From Parachlamydiaceae bacterium (lineage in GTDB: Bacteria > Chlamydiota > Chlamydiia > Chlamydiales > Parachlamydiaceae), in contig JACDES010000003.1 in the NCBI GenBank assembly GCA_013816265.1, positions 1 to 61,664 on the forward strand: a DNA stretch of 61,664 bases. Reading direction: 5' to 3'. The translations under genes and the position numbers were made by a program. Positions 17,695 through 27,372 of the stretch are shown here, piece by piece. The notes beneath the pieces were generated by a model. The model saw only the letters and a program-made list of their open reading frames with translations, did not search any database and was not told where the DNA came from. Positions within the stretch are counted from its first letter, which is position 1; every line of letters begins with the position of its first letter.

Positions 17695-18337
17695 AAATCT
17701 AGAATTCACTTCGTTAGCTCGGTAGAGCGTCTGTTCAAAGCCCAATGCTGTCAAAATAAGAAAAAATAGCATAAACGCCTAATTTCTTTTACTGTTACGG
17801 TTTCCAATTCTATACTACATTTATTTTTATGAAAGATTCCCTGCGTTAGGCCTGTAGGGACGGCATGAAATAGCCCAGGTCGCAGCGAAGCGGAGGCCTG
17901 GGACAGTACAAACAATACATTGAGTCCTGTAGGGACGGCATATGATACGTACATGATTATGCCGTCCTTTCAGGACTCGATTATTATTTTATTTACACCC
18001 AGGCCTCCGCTCAATGGCATTCGGTTAAGAAATCAAGTGCCCTTTGGTTATATTTTAAAGGTTGTGCTAAAAAAGCATGTTTTTTTTGATATGCTTATTT
18101 TTAGTTACTTATAAAAACGAACTTACCTTAACCGAATGCCATTGGGCCTCCGCTTCGCTGCGACCTGGGCTATTTCATGCCGGCCCTACAGGCCTAACAC
18201 AAGAAACTTTTCTTAATTGAATGTGGATAAAAGAGTGGGAAAGGAAAAAGGCTATTCGCAAATTTTATTTTATTATTTTGACAGCATTGGGCTTTGAACA
18301 GACGCTCTACCGAGCTAACAAAGTGAATTATAGATTT
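17695..18337. repeat. 643-bp nested palindromic repeat (family B)
   Basis: The outer arms of about 65 bp (17695-17760 and 18272-18337) pair almost perfectly. They include GTTAGCTCGGTAGAGCGTCT and CAAAGCCCAATGCTGTCAAA. The inner arms (about 17842-17905 and 18140-18206) carry TAGGCCTGTAGGGACGGCAT and a CCCAGGTCGCAGCGAAGC core, with a further pair around AACCGAATGCCATTG. Half-copies recur at 61140-61664 and fragments at 33525-33550 and 53710-53730. The right arm extends into tatD and supplies its stop codon. No credible gene lies inside. Confidence 0.9.
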
Positions 18338-19113
18338 AGCAATTGACGGGCATTCTTGTTTGTCGCAGAGGCCAATTCATCAACAGAAATTCCCTTCAAT
18401 TTGGCAATAAATGTGGCTGTGTCAACGATAAAGGCAGGCTCGTTGGTTTTACCACGATGCGATTGTGGTGCTAAATAAGGCGTGTCCGTTTCGATTAATA
18501 GTTGTGACAACGGAACTTGTTTAGCCACTTCTTGTAAAACGGTACTTTTCTTAAATGTCACAATACCACTTAAGGATAACATCCAACCACGTTTTAGAAC
18601 TTCTTCGGCTTCTTGAATAGTGCCCGTAAAGCAATGTAGAACACCAGGGGCATGCTTTCCATTAACGACATATTCGGCGTCTAAAATTTCAAAGAAATCA
18701 GCAAAAGCTTCACGACAATGTATCACAACAGGAAGTTTGCATTCGAGAGCCAAATGCAAATATTTGATGAGAAATTCTTTCTGGATTTGTTTTGGGGAAT
18801 GCTCATAAAAATAATCTAATCCCGTTTCTCCAACAGCTTGCAACCTTCCTGTCCGTGCACATTCTGCGATGAAAGGAAAATCTCTTTCCCCAATTTTTTC
18901 AACATCATGGGGTGTTATAGCAGCTGCTTGATAAATCCATGGATATTGCTTCGAAACTGTTAATCCTCTTTCGAGGGTAATCGAATCTGTGCAAATATTC
19001 AAAATACTTTTAACATTTGCATCAGAAGCACGATTTATTGTATCACCCAAGTTTTCAAACACGGCATCACTTGTTAAATGGGCATGTGAATCAAAATATG
19101 AATTTGAACTCAT
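18328..19113 (-). CDS. tatD: TatD-family metal-dependent deoxyribonuclease
   Basis: This 261-residue TIM-barrel hydrolase has all the usual metal-ligand motifs: DSHAHLTSD at the N-terminus, GETGLDYF near 98, VVIHCREAF near 130, LHCFTG near 159 and IETDTPYLAP near 205. TatD proteins are 3'-5' exonucleases linked to DNA repair or quality control. Its start overlaps the dsbD stop by 4 nt (ATGA), so the two are translationally coupled, as in CT594-CT595. The last codons and the stop lie in the arm of a palindromic repeat, which suggests the original C-terminus was replaced or trimmed by repeat insertion. Confidence 0.92.
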   Translation of the reverse strand: MSSNSYFDSHAHLTSDAVFENLGDTINRASDANVKSILNICTDSITLERGLTVSKQYPWIYQAAAITPHDVEKIGERDFPFIAECARTGRLQAVGETGLDYFYEHSPKQIQKEFLIKYLHLALECKLPVVIHCREAFADFFEILDAEYVVNGKHAPGVLHCFTGTIQEAEEVLKRGWMLSLSGIVTFKKSTVLQEVAKQVPLSQLLIETDTPYLAPQSHRGKTNEPAFIVDTATFIAKLKGISVDELASATNKNARQLLNL

Positions 19114-21335
19114 TTGTTTATCGCCACATCTGAATTTAATAACTTCACATGATCCAAAATAGAATCTGGTGTTAATACCTGAGGTAATATAACAGGCTCT
19201 TTTTTGGCATCACCACTAGAAAAAACATATAGTGGTACGCTGTTACGGCCATATTTGCTTAAGGCTTCAGTAATCACAGGATCGCTTTTTGTCCAGTCGG
19301 CTTTTAATCGAACAACACCGGCGTCATCTAGTTGACGACCAACATCTGCTCCTGTTAGAACCATATGGTTAGCTTGGCAGATAAGACACCATTTCGCTGT
19401 AAAATCGATGATGTAAGGAGTACCAGCTTTTTCAAGCTGTGCAACTCGTTCCGGTGAAAATGTTTCCCATCCCGCCCAGTCATTCGGTTGATTCTGACTT
19501 ACAGTCGAATCACTATACCATGTTGCACGTGGAATAAGGATAAGCTCGCAACCAGCTACTGCCATTATGGCCACAGCTGCATATGCAATCAATCGCTTTG
19601 ATTTGGAAATCATTGGTGTGGTACCAATTCCATATAACCATGCTCCAATCGAAAAGCAAAGGAACCCAGCTAAGAGGAAGATCAGTGATGTCGAATTTGT
19701 TTGCGCACTGAATACCCATAGAAGCCATAACACTGTTGCGAGTAATAAGAAGCCCATTAGTTGTTTAAAGGTTTCCATCCAAGCCCCAGGTTTTGGCAAG
19801 AATCTTAAGAAAGATGGAAACGCAGCAAGCAATAAATAGGGGAAACACATTCCTAATCCAAGAACTGTAAAAATAAGTAGCGATTGGAATACAGGTAATG
19901 TGACTGCAAAACCGATCGCAGAACCTAAAAATGGTCCTGTACATGGTGTTGCAACAGCTGTTGCCATCACACCGCTGAAAAATGAGGCTGTATTGCCCGA
20001 GGTCTTTTGAAGTTTATCCGATTCTGTTTGACCTGCCCATGAAGCCATCCCAAGACCCCATTCGAAGGTTCCAAATAAGCTCAATGAGAAAATAAATAAT
20101 AGAGAAGCTAAAATAACCACAAAGAGAGGCTCTTGTAACTGAAATCCCCATCCTACTGCTTGTCCATAAGTTCTCAGAGCTAACATCACGCTGGCAAGTA
20201 CCCAAAAAGAAAGGATAACTCCAAATGAGAAAAGAAGACCATGTTTTATCGTCATAGCACGGCTTTGACCTGCCATTTTCACGAAACTCATCACCTTAAA
20301 TGACATAACGGGTAACACGCAAGGCATCAAATTCAGTAACATTCCACCCATGAAAGCAAAGAGGAGTGCTAATCCAAGTCCACCTTCAAATGATTGTGGC
20401 TTGGCAACTAATGAACTATTACCTATAGACGTTTGAGAAAAAACTTTATTTTCTTCTTCGATATCAAGATATGTTAAAACACCATCTGCACTATTTTCTT
20501 GAATAGGGCTGTCGATATCATACGCTTGGGTTCCTTTTTCTTCAGTATGAACAACAAGAACGCCTTTCAGATTTTTAATTTTTACACCAATTTCTTCTCC
20601 ACCTTTCAGATTAACTAAATAGCCATTCGATTTCGATTCATTAATTCCCATTACAGGATCTACGGAAGAGTCGATAACATTTTGTTCTTCAGGGAAAAAA
20701 TAGACACCCGTGACAGAATCCTTAACAGAATCTGTTGGAAATTGGAGCTGCAACACACCTTCTTTTTGAATAGTTTTAACTTGTACTTTTAATTTAGGCA
20801 TGTTGGCGCGAGCTTTTTTGAATATTTCTGCCGTTTTGTCATCGGTTTCTGGAGTGGCAGAATCTATTTTTACAGCTAATTGAACGGGCGCTGAACCGGG
20901 TTGGCATGTTTCCGAAGAACATACAAGCCAATTGACATTCCCATTTAATTGCAACTCGGTACCGGATTCAAGCAATTCAGGTGGTGTGATACGGGTAAGA
21001 AATATCACGTCATTTTGGTAACCAAAACCGACTAAATCTTCGAGAGTAAATTTTTCAGGGAATGGCCATTGCAAATCATCAGCTTTGAAGCCTTCTGGAA
21101 GGGACCATTTTAATTGTAGGGGCATCCCAGCATCACCAGGATTTTTCCAGTAAACGTGCCAATCATCTTCTATATTGACGTGCAGAGCCACCCAAAATGG
21201 AGTACCTGGTTGGACTGTCTTTTCTTCAGATACTAGGCTGATTTTTACATGTGATTCGTTGGTAGTTGTAGCAAATGAAAGTAGGGGAAGGGTTAAAGCC
21301 ATTAAGAAAAATACAAATCGGAAATAGCGAACCAT
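19110..21335 (-). CDS. dsbD: Thiol:disulfide interchange protein DsbD
   Basis: The ATG at 21335 (MVRYFRFVFFLMALTLPLLS) gives a good signal peptide and has AAGGAG upstream; the longer frame to 21383 is unlikely. The 741-residue protein has an N-terminal periplasmic domain with the Cys pair in CSSETCQPG, an eight-helix membrane domain with NLMPCVLPVMSFK and AVATPCTGPFLG, and a C-terminal thioredoxin domain with WCLICQ. It carries electrons from cytoplasmic thioredoxin to periplasmic disulfide isomerases and cytochrome maturation. In chlamydiae the envelope is heavily disulfide cross-linked, so it may help reduce it (inference). Confidence 0.94.
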   Translation of the reverse strand: MVRYFRFVFFLMALTLPLLSFATTTNESHVKISLVSEEKTVQPGTPFWVALHVNIEDDWHVYWKNPGDAGMPLQLKWSLPEGFKADDLQWPFPEKFTLEDLVGFGYQNDVIFLTRITPPELLESGTELQLNGNVNWLVCSSETCQPGSAPVQLAVKIDSATPETDDKTAEIFKKARANMPKLKVQVKTIQKEGVLQLQFPTDSVKDSVTGVYFFPEEQNVIDSSVDPVMGINESKSNGYLVNLKGGEEIGVKIKNLKGVLVVHTEEKGTQAYDIDSPIQENSADGVLTYLDIEEENKVFSQTSIGNSSLVAKPQSFEGGLGLALLFAFMGGMLLNLMPCVLPVMSFKVMSFVKMAGQSRAMTIKHGLLFSFGVILSFWVLASVMLALRTYGQAVGWGFQLQEPLFVVILASLLFIFSLSLFGTFEWGLGMASWAGQTESDKLQKTSGNTASFFSGVMATAVATPCTGPFLGSAIGFAVTLPVFQSLLIFTVLGLGMCFPYLLLAAFPSFLRFLPKPGAWMETFKQLMGFLLLATVLWLLWVFSAQTNSTSLIFLLAGFLCFSIGAWLYGIGTTPMISKSKRLIAYAAVAIMAVAGCELILIPRATWYSDSTVSQNQPNDWAGWETFSPERVAQLEKAGTPYIIDFTAKWCLICQANHMVLTGADVGRQLDDAGVVRLKADWTKSDPVITEALSKYGRNSVPLYVFSSGDAKKEPVILPQVLTPDSILDHVKLLNSDVAINK

Positions 21336-21571
21336 TAAAAAATTCTCCTTTTTTTGCGGCTCATTCTTGAGCCTTTCTGCCACTATTAATCAACTTAGTG
21401 ACAGGATAAATGGGAAATAATCATTCCCACTATAAACATACATTAAAATAAAAAATTAATAACTAATTATAATACTAAAATATTTAATTGTCAATTAAAA
21501 TGGGTTTTTATCAATAAATTTATTTAAAACATACTGATATAAAATTTATCATAATTTTTTACTCTCTTCCC

Positions 21572-21601
21572 TTGACAAATAGGTCATATATAAGGTATTC
21601 C
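21572..21601 (+). promoter_or_regulatory. Putative exbB operon promoter
   Basis: A consensus -35 TTGACA (21572-21577) is followed after 18 bp by TATTCC (21596-21601), about 90 bp before the exbB start. The -10 is weak. The rest of 21336-21691 is AT-rich with no gene. Confidence 0.5.
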
Positions 21602-21691
21602 ACTTGTCAGAAATATGAAATAACAATTAAAAAATTGTATATACCAGTCTATTACTCCAAAACTTTGGTAATTACTATAAAGGAATTGTAA

Positions 21692-22471
21692 ATGGAAGTA
21701 AATACTATAATATTGGGTGCCAATCCTTTCTTTGATGCTTATATTCAATCAGATATGCTCGGAAAATTTATTTTTATAGCCCTTTATGCTTTATCTGTTT
21801 GTAGTTGGGTAATCCTCATTCATAAAATTTGGCTCACTCATCAAGTAAAAAAGTCAGCGCTTCGATTTCATGAGGCGTTCCAATTACAAAAATTGAATCC
21901 TTTAAGTCTTGATTTCGATAACCTTAGTCAAAAAAAAGCAATTAATCCATTTTTGGATTTATATAAAGTTTTAAAGAAACAGTCATTAGACCTTTTAGCT
22001 AAAAATCGGCACTTTAGTCAGCAAGCAACAAATATTTCTTCTATCAATACAAATGCTAATTCAATTCATCCATCACAGAATTCGTTATCTTTAAGTGATA
22101 TTGATTTTGTTGCTTCTCATCTTTCTGCAACTGTTGCTTCTCAAGTCAAGTTCCTGGAAAAGCATTTATACATCCTTTCGACCACTGTAAGCTTAGCTCC
22201 ATTTTTAGGCTTACTTGGAACAGTTTGGGGGATATTAATGACTTTTTCAGCATTGCAATCGCAAAGTGCTGGCAGCACTCATCAAATGGTTTTAGGGGGC
22301 TTATCTCTCGCTTTAGCTACTACCGTTTTAGGTTTGCTCGATGCTATTCCTGCTTTGATTGGATACAATTATTTAAAAAATTCGATTCGTGATTTTGCTA
22401 CAGATATGGAAGGATTTTCTAACGAAATATTAGCAAGCGTTGAATTACAATACCGCAAAGTCGATAACTAA
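21692..22471 (+). CDS. exbB: ExbB/TolQ proton-channel subunit
   Basis: The 259-residue protein has three membrane segments: about residues 25-45, 165-190 (LAPFLGLLGTVWGILMTFSAL, the conserved MotA/TolQ/ExbB motif) and 205-230. Between them is a cytoplasmic loop of about 110 residues with a Ser/Asn-rich stretch. With ExbD it uses the proton gradient to energise a TonB/TolA protein. It heads a five-gene block whose order matches CT596-CT600. AAGGA precedes the ATG. Confidence 0.92.
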   Translation: MEVNTIILGANPFFDAYIQSDMLGKFIFIALYALSVCSWVILIHKIWLTHQVKKSALRFHEAFQLQKLNPLSLDFDNLSQKKAINPFLDLYKVLKKQSLDLLAKNRHFSQQATNISSINTNANSIHPSQNSLSLSDIDFVASHLSATVASQVKFLEKHLYILSTTVSLAPFLGLLGTVWGILMTFSALQSQSAGSTHQMVLGGLSLALATTVLGLLDAIPALIGYNYLKNSIRDFATDMEGFSNEILASVELQYRKVDN

Positions 22472-22497
22472 AATTACTCTTTAAAGATCTAAATATT

Positions 22498-22926
22498 ATG
22501 TCAAGAAGTCGCATAGCTTTTACTCGCGAAAATGTTGTAGAAGAACCTACAATCAATTTAACACCATTGATAGATGTTGTATTTGTGATATTGATTATGT
22601 TCATTTTAATAGCGCCTTTATTAGAACTCGATCGTGTTGAATTGGCCGACGGTCCCCATGCTCAAATTAATAACTCACAATCGGTGCAAGAAAGCAGTCC
22701 TATTACTATTCATGTTCGCAAAGACAATACAATATGGTTTAATAATCAACCAGTCTCATTAGTACAACTGACGCAAGAGCTAAAACAAGCTAAAGCACGT
22801 TTACCAAAAGCAACCCCACAAGTTTTTCATGATCGACAGGCCCATTTTGGAACCTATCAATCAATAAAAAATGCCGCTGAAGAAGCGGGATATAGTCAAA
22901 TTGAGATAATTTTAAAACCAGCCTAA
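22498..22926 (+). CDS. exbD: ExbD/TolR energy-transducing protein
   Basis: The 142-residue protein has the ExbD/TolR hallmarks: a short cytoplasmic tail, INLTPLIDVVFVILIMFILIA (residues about 19-39) with the essential Asp in the helix, and a periplasmic domain. It forms the proton pore with ExbB. The 26-bp gap from exbB indicates an operon. Confidence 0.92.
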   Translation: MSRSRIAFTRENVVEEPTINLTPLIDVVFVILIMFILIAPLLELDRVELADGPHAQINNSQSVQESSPITIHVRKDNTIWFNNQPVSLVQLTQELKQAKARLPKATPQVFHDRQAHFGTYQSIKNAAEEAGYSQIEIILKPA

Positions 22927-22945
22927 AAAAGTTCGTTGGCCTTTC

Positions 22946-24103
22946 ATGAATCATGTGCCTTATTACTCTACTTCTGGTTCAGCTTCAGGCATAAATGCCT
23001 TAAATAAGGATCTATCCTTGCTTTGGATTACTCTAGGAGTGCTCTTTATTCATGTGATTGGATTATGGATGACGACTATTAATTCGACGCCAATTGAAAA
23101 ACCTCGTCAAAAAGTAATTGTAAAGACAGTGCAGTTAAATCCAAAGCACAAACCCCTGAGCCCCGTTTCTCAACAGGCTCCTCAAAAAGCTACTGTTGCT
23201 GAAGAAAAGCCTCAAGCAACCCCAAAGGCTATTCCAGAAGTAAAACAAGAAGTGATTGAAGAAGTAAAAATTGAGAAAAAAGAAGAAATTCCAGCTGCTG
23301 TTCCTATTAAAAAGGAAGAAGTCAAGCCTGAACCTAAGAATGAGGTGGTCGAACAGCCCAAACCAAAACCTGAAGTTATTAAAGAGACGCCTAAAAATAA
23401 GGCTGTGACTCCCAAGAAAAAATCTGAGCCAAAAACAGAAGTTAAGAAAACAACTCCCAAAAAAGTGGTTCCTGCTAAAACGACCCCAGCGAAAAAAGAA
23501 ACAGCTCCGGCAGCAAAAACTCCACCTAAGGCTCCAGTAAAGAAAACAACCCCTGAACCGAAGAAGCCAAAAGCAGAAGTGAAAAAGGAGCCTACAGCAG
23601 AAGAAATTGCAGCTCAAGAAGCCGAAAAGGTTCATCAAAAGGAGCTCGCGGCTGCAAAGGCTCGCAAACAAGAGCTAATATCAAAAGCGAAAGAAAGTGT
23701 TGCCAAAATTGGTGAAACGAGAGATAAAATTGGGACGGCAAAAATCGCTAGTTTAGATAGCACATCAATTCCAAAGCAACTCGAAAATCTTCAAATCGAT
23801 GCCCTTCCTGTTGGGACAAATACACCGGTTGAATTAAGTGTAAAAGAAGCAAATTATCGCGATGAAGTAGCTTATAGACTAAAATCAGCCCTTCGTTTAC
23901 CAGACTACGGTTCTGTGAAAATCAAGCTCACATTAGATCGATCAGGCAGAGTCGCAAGTGTTTCAATTGTGAGTAGCGAAAGTTCTAAAAATAAACAATA
24001 TGTAGAACGAACGCTGCCCTCAATGATATTTACCCCATTTGGCTCACGTTTTGGTGATGCCGCACAATATACCTTTATGATAACTCTAAACAACGACCAT
24101 TAA
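22946..24103 (+). CDS. TonB/TolA-like periplasm-spanning protein
   Basis: The 385-residue protein has a single N-terminal membrane anchor (LLWITLGVLFIHVIGLWMTT, about residues 28-47). A long Lys/Pro/Glu-rich region (about 60-235) follows, suited to spanning the periplasm. The C-terminal TonB/TolA-type domain (about 295-385) contains RLPDYGSVKIKLTLDRSGRV. It sits where CT598 lies in Chlamydia, between exbD and tolB, so a TolA role in the Tol-Pal system is more likely than siderophore import. The ribosome-binding site is weak, so translational coupling to exbD 19 bp upstream is possible. Confidence 0.85.
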   Translation: MNHVPYYSTSGSASGINALNKDLSLLWITLGVLFIHVIGLWMTTINSTPIEKPRQKVIVKTVQLNPKHKPLSPVSQQAPQKATVAEEKPQATPKAIPEVKQEVIEEVKIEKKEEIPAAVPIKKEEVKPEPKNEVVEQPKPKPEVIKETPKNKAVTPKKKSEPKTEVKKTTPKKVVPAKTTPAKKETAPAAKTPPKAPVKKTTPEPKKPKAEVKKEPTAEEIAAQEAEKVHQKELAAAKARKQELISKAKESVAKIGETRDKIGTAKIASLDSTSIPKQLENLQIDALPVGTNTPVELSVKEANYRDEVAYRLKSALRLPDYGSVKIKLTLDRSGRVASVSIVSSESSKNKQYVERTLPSMIFTPFGSRFGDAAQYTFMITLNNDH

Positions 24104-24113
24104 GGATCCGTTT

Positions 24114-25493
24114 ATGTATTCAAAAACTATTTTAGGCCTTTTGTTAATATTATCTGTTCCATTTGCAGGTTTCGCCTCCGATGAGGATTTTGATCCCATC
24201 GTTGTCAAATTAGCAACAGAGAGTTCCTTGAGTCCTCTTTATATCATTCCTTTAGTTAACGAGGGTTCTGAATTACAAGAAAATTATTTAAGGCAACTCG
24301 AGCAAGTTTTAACTTTTGATCTCAATCACAATGGCTCAACAGCTGTTGCTAAAAGTAATCCAACAGCCGATAACATAGGTTTGAAGGGATCTTCAGATCA
24401 ACTGGGAAATGTAGGGGATTGGAAATCACAGAATGTCTATTATGTGGTGAAAGGACGTGTAAGAGGAAATAATCTTAGTTTGCTAGTTCTTGATGTTAAT
24501 AAACAAAATATTAAGAGCACTGACAATCTACCTTTAACTGGAAATTTGAATGAAGACCGTCGCACCATTCACAAACTAGCCGATACAGTTCATAAGGCAT
24601 TATTTGGAGTGGATGGCATTGCCTCAACTCATATCATTTATAGTCAGAAAATGCCTGATAGGGGCACAAAGCCTGTTTCGGAAATATGGGAGGCAGATTA
24701 TGATGGCGCGAATGCTCGTCAATTGACTAACGGAGGCTTCTTTTCGATATCACCAGTCTATTTACCTCCTAAGCCAGGATTTTTAACTGGCGGATTCATG
24801 TATATCTCCTATGAAATCGGCCAACCAAAAATTTATGTTTCTTCATTTAAAGATCCAAAGCCACGTCGTTTGACATATATGCGCGGTAATCAATTCATGC
24901 CTGCAATATCACGTAATCGTGATAAAATTGCATTTATTAGCGATATCACAGGCAACCCTGATCTATTTGTACAACCATTTAGCCCTGATGCAGGCATACA
25001 AGAAAAGCCATTTCAGGCATTTTCTGCTAAGCAAGCAACGCAAGGATCCCCAACATTTAGTCCGGACGGGAAAAGGATTGCTTTGGTATCAAATAAAGAC
25101 GGCAGTCCTAGAATATACGTCATAACTATTCCTGAGCCTGGAATGAGTTTAAAAGATGTTAAACCAATCTTGATTTCTAAGGTAAATAGGGAGAATTCGG
25201 CACCTTGTTGGTCTCCAGATGGAACAAAAATTGCTTTTTGTGCAAAAGCGAGTGGCGATCGTCAAATTTGGATGTATGATTTTACAACAAATAAAGAAAA
25301 GCAATTGACAAGTGGACCGGGAAATAAAGAAAACCCATCTTGGGCATCAAATAACTTGCATTTGGTTTATAACACATCTGATGGAGATGCTAGTGATTTA
25401 TATATCATTAATCTCAATCAGCATGATGCGACCAAAATTTCGAGTGGGAAAGGGGAAAAACGATTTCCAAATTGGGAGCCAAGGATTAAATAA
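24114..25493 (+). CDS. tolB: Tol-Pal system beta-propeller protein TolB
   Basis: The 459-residue periplasmic protein has a signal peptide (MYSKTILGLLLILSVPFAGF), an N-terminal TolB domain (about 30-170), and a six-bladed propeller with FSPDGKRIALVSNKDG, WSPDGTKIAFCAKASG and related repeats. TolB links Pal and the outer membrane to the TolQRA motor during envelope constriction. It starts 10 bp after the TolA-like gene, with GGAT upstream. In Chlamydia pal follows directly; here about 2.2 kb of other sequence intervenes. Confidence 0.94.
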   Translation: MYSKTILGLLLILSVPFAGFASDEDFDPIVVKLATESSLSPLYIIPLVNEGSELQENYLRQLEQVLTFDLNHNGSTAVAKSNPTADNIGLKGSSDQLGNVGDWKSQNVYYVVKGRVRGNNLSLLVLDVNKQNIKSTDNLPLTGNLNEDRRTIHKLADTVHKALFGVDGIASTHIIYSQKMPDRGTKPVSEIWEADYDGANARQLTNGGFFSISPVYLPPKPGFLTGGFMYISYEIGQPKIYVSSFKDPKPRRLTYMRGNQFMPAISRNRDKIAFISDITGNPDLFVQPFSPDAGIQEKPFQAFSAKQATQGSPTFSPDGKRIALVSNKDGSPRIYVITIPEPGMSLKDVKPILISKVNRENSAPCWSPDGTKIAFCAKASGDRQIWMYDFTTNKEKQLTSGPGNKENPSWASNNLHLVYNTSDGDASDLYIINLNQHDATKISSGKGEKRFPNWEPRIK

Positions 25494-25538
25494 ACTGCTT
25501 TTAGATAGAAATGGCTACTTCCGGGAGAAAGGAGAACC

Positions 25539-25812
25539 CCTATGGAGTGCAATCGCTTGAGGCAAAATTGAATTTCTTTATTGGTATTAGACATGAAGTA
25601 TCGCTATGATGTAGCTTCTTTAGATTGTAGCAAAAAAAGGAAAGCGAAAGAGGACTTTCGCACTCCAAACGCTTCGCGATTCATTCATAAAAGCTTTTTT
25701 CATGGCTACGCGTAGCGTTTGGAGTGCGAAAGTCCTCTTTCGCTTTCCTTTTTTGCTACAATTTATAAAAGCCACACCTTAGAGACGCGTTATATTTAAT
25801 ACCAATAAAAGG
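25539..25812. repeat. Composite repeat: D fragment, outer inverted pair and family A palindrome
   Basis: 25539-25570 is a repeat D fragment. 25624-25762 is a perfect-armed family A palindrome: 49-bp arms from ATTGTAGCAAAAAAAGGAAA to AAACGCT. An outer inverted pair TTATTGGTATTA (about 25578) and TAATACCAATAA (about 25799) flanks it. A related half-copy lies at 60950-61040. No gene is seen in 25494-25996. Confidence 0.9.
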
Positions 25813-25933
25813 ATTTGATTTTTCTTCCTATTTTGAATGCATTGTGCAAACCACATCCTTGAGTTTTCAATGTTTTTTCCCTTTTATTATAAAACTCATT
25901 AAAAACATGCTTTTATAAATAATAAATATGGTA

Positions 25934-25962
25934 TTGATAAAAATTGATTATTGTTATATAAA
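25934..25962 (+). promoter_or_regulatory. Promoter for the 25997 gene
   Basis: TTGATA (25934-25939), a 17-bp spacer and TATAAA (25957-25962), about 35 nt before the start codon. Confidence 0.6.
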
Positions 25963-25996
25963 TGTTCTCTAATAATAAATTATAAAAAGGTTGAAT

Positions 25997-26536
25997 ATGT
26001 TAAACATAACAAATCGTGAGTTTTCTTCTGATATTTGGAATCAGATGGTAATTGATGCAGCCAATAGCCGAAAGAATGATGGGGAATGCAAAAATATATG
26101 CAGGGTAATCTATCCAACTGGCATTTGTACTTTGGAGTTAAAAACAGATAAGCAAATCAAGGAATTTTTCCAACAAAAAGGATCTTGGAACGGTAATTGT
26201 GTTAAAATGCAACTTAGAGATGTATTAAATTTAACACGCATTGGTTCTCTAAATGAGCCTGTAAATCCGCAAATTAAGGATTCTATTAAAGAATCTGTTC
26301 TTTTTATTGCTTCACGAGCAGAGGCAAAATATAATAACGGCTTTAAAGGTGTTATTAGAAAAATAATTTCTATATTTTTTAATTTATTTGTAACAGACTC
26401 TGTTGACTTATTCGGTATGGCTAGTGCAAATGTGGCCTTTCAAGTAGTTAAAAGTGATAAAAGAAATAAACTACCTGGGTTTATTGGTAATGATGCAAAT
26501 TTTGCTCGTTTGATAAATAGCACACTTTTTTCTTAA
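25997..26536 (+). CDS. ORFan protein between tolB and pal
   Basis: The ATG at 25997 has AAAAAGG upstream and is preferred to an in-frame TTG at 25991. The 179-residue protein shows no recognised domain. It has three Cys (GECKNICR and GNCVK), a short hydrophobic patch (IISIFFNLFVTDSVDLFGMA, about 118-137) and no signal peptide. It has its own promoter and an adjacent palindromic terminator, so it is an independent unit inserted into the Tol-Pal block. It may be a lineage-specific host-interaction gene, but nothing in it proves this. Confidence 0.7.
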   Translation: MLNITNREFSSDIWNQMVIDAANSRKNDGECKNICRVIYPTGICTLELKTDKQIKEFFQQKGSWNGNCVKMQLRDVLNLTRIGSLNEPVNPQIKDSIKESVLFIASRAEAKYNNGFKGVIRKIISIFFNLFVTDSVDLFGMASANVAFQVVKSDKRNKLPGFIGNDANFARLINSTLFS

Positions 26537-26554
26537 ACACTTTCCTTTCCTAAT

Positions 26555-26580
26555 GCAATACCACTCGCGAGTGGTATTGC
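26555..26580 (+). terminator. 26-nt perfect dyad, probable terminator
   Basis: GCAATACCACTCGCGAGTGG followed by TATTGC lies 19 bp after the preceding stop. There is no strong T-run on the plus side, so efficiency is uncertain. Confidence 0.55.
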
Positions 26581-26749
26581 TGACTTATTAGATTATTCCA
26601 TGATTCATGTATCTTTTATAAGCTATTGCACTCCATAGTGGCCGGCCAAGTCACCTTATTTACAGTTTAACCAACTCACATTAATTACACTTATATTATT
26701 CAATAAATAAAATATTAGGTGTAATTTAAAATTTAAAAATTTAACTCTA

Positions 26750-26778
26750 TTGACTTAAATAGTAATAAATGATATAAT
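26750..26778 (+). promoter_or_regulatory. Strong promoter for the 26824 gene
   Basis: TTGACT (26750-26755), a 17-bp spacer and a consensus TATAAT (26773-26778). It predicts a 5' leader of about 40 nt. Confidence 0.75.
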
Positions 26779-26823
26779 TAATATTTAAATTATATATATA
26801 AACAAAAGAACAAAAGTGTTTTT

Positions 26824-27372
26824 ATGTCTATTGGAAATTATATACAATCAATCGAGCGTGTTTTGCCACCGCAATCTTCGGGTAGTACTGAGTTTTGTAT
26901 CTACCAACCGATGGAAAAAGTTGATGTAAAGCAATTTTCTGAAAAGATCATTACCAGAATCAAAAGTTACGAATTAATAAAGAGTCATTACAAAATGGCC
27001 CGTTTTTTGAAAGTTGTCTGTGCCATTTTGTTAATTGCGGCCGTCATCACGACAGCTTCTGGTTTAGGCTTAGCATTTGGCGGAGTCTTATTTGCGGGTG
27101 GATCTTTGGCATATTCTAATGCTAAAATTCATCAAAATATGAATAAATTAGGTCAAACTCACACAGCAAATCTTGAAAAATTGATAAATTTGTTAGAGCA
27201 GAATGACTTTTTAAATTACGCCAAAACTCAAAATGAACAATTAGAAATATTCGATATTGGAGGAAATCCTCCAATCATTTTTGCTAATACCCATCCAAGC
27301 TTTGAAGAATGGTACGATCGATCCATTTCATATTCAAAGATGAATTCTCACCAAAAACCAAAGTATAACTAG
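26824..27372 (+). CDS. Candidate inclusion-membrane (Inc-like) protein
   Basis: The 182-residue protein has one long bilobed hydrophobic region (about residues 60-97: FLKVVCAILLIAAVITTASG, then LGLAFGGVLFAGGSLAY) with a short turn between lobes, and soluble N- and C-terminal parts. This is the topology of chlamydial Inc proteins, which are T3SS-secreted and inserted in the inclusion membrane. It has no signal peptide. It has a near-consensus promoter of its own. Inc proteins share no sequence, so this is a topology-based inference; an ordinary two-helix inner-membrane protein is the alternative. Confidence 0.55.
   Translation: MSIGNYIQSIERVLPPQSSGSTEFCIYQPMEKVDVKQFSEKIITRIKSYELIKSHYKMARFLKVVCAILLIAAVITTASGLGLAFGGVLFAGGSLAYSNAKIHQNMNKLGQTHTANLEKLINLLEQNDFLNYAKTQNEQLEIFDIGGNPPIIFANTHPSFEEWYDRSISYSKMNSHQKPKYN

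Noticed and set aside
17704..17730. tRNA gene at the D-arm-like sequence
   Set aside because: No acceptor stem, anticodon arm or T-arm (GGTTCGA) is present at the right spacing; only the D-arm-like motif is there.
23135..23671. 178-aa frame antisense to the TonB/TolA-like gene
   Set aside because: Phe/Arg/Cys-rich shadow of the Lys/Pro/Glu region; not a real protein.
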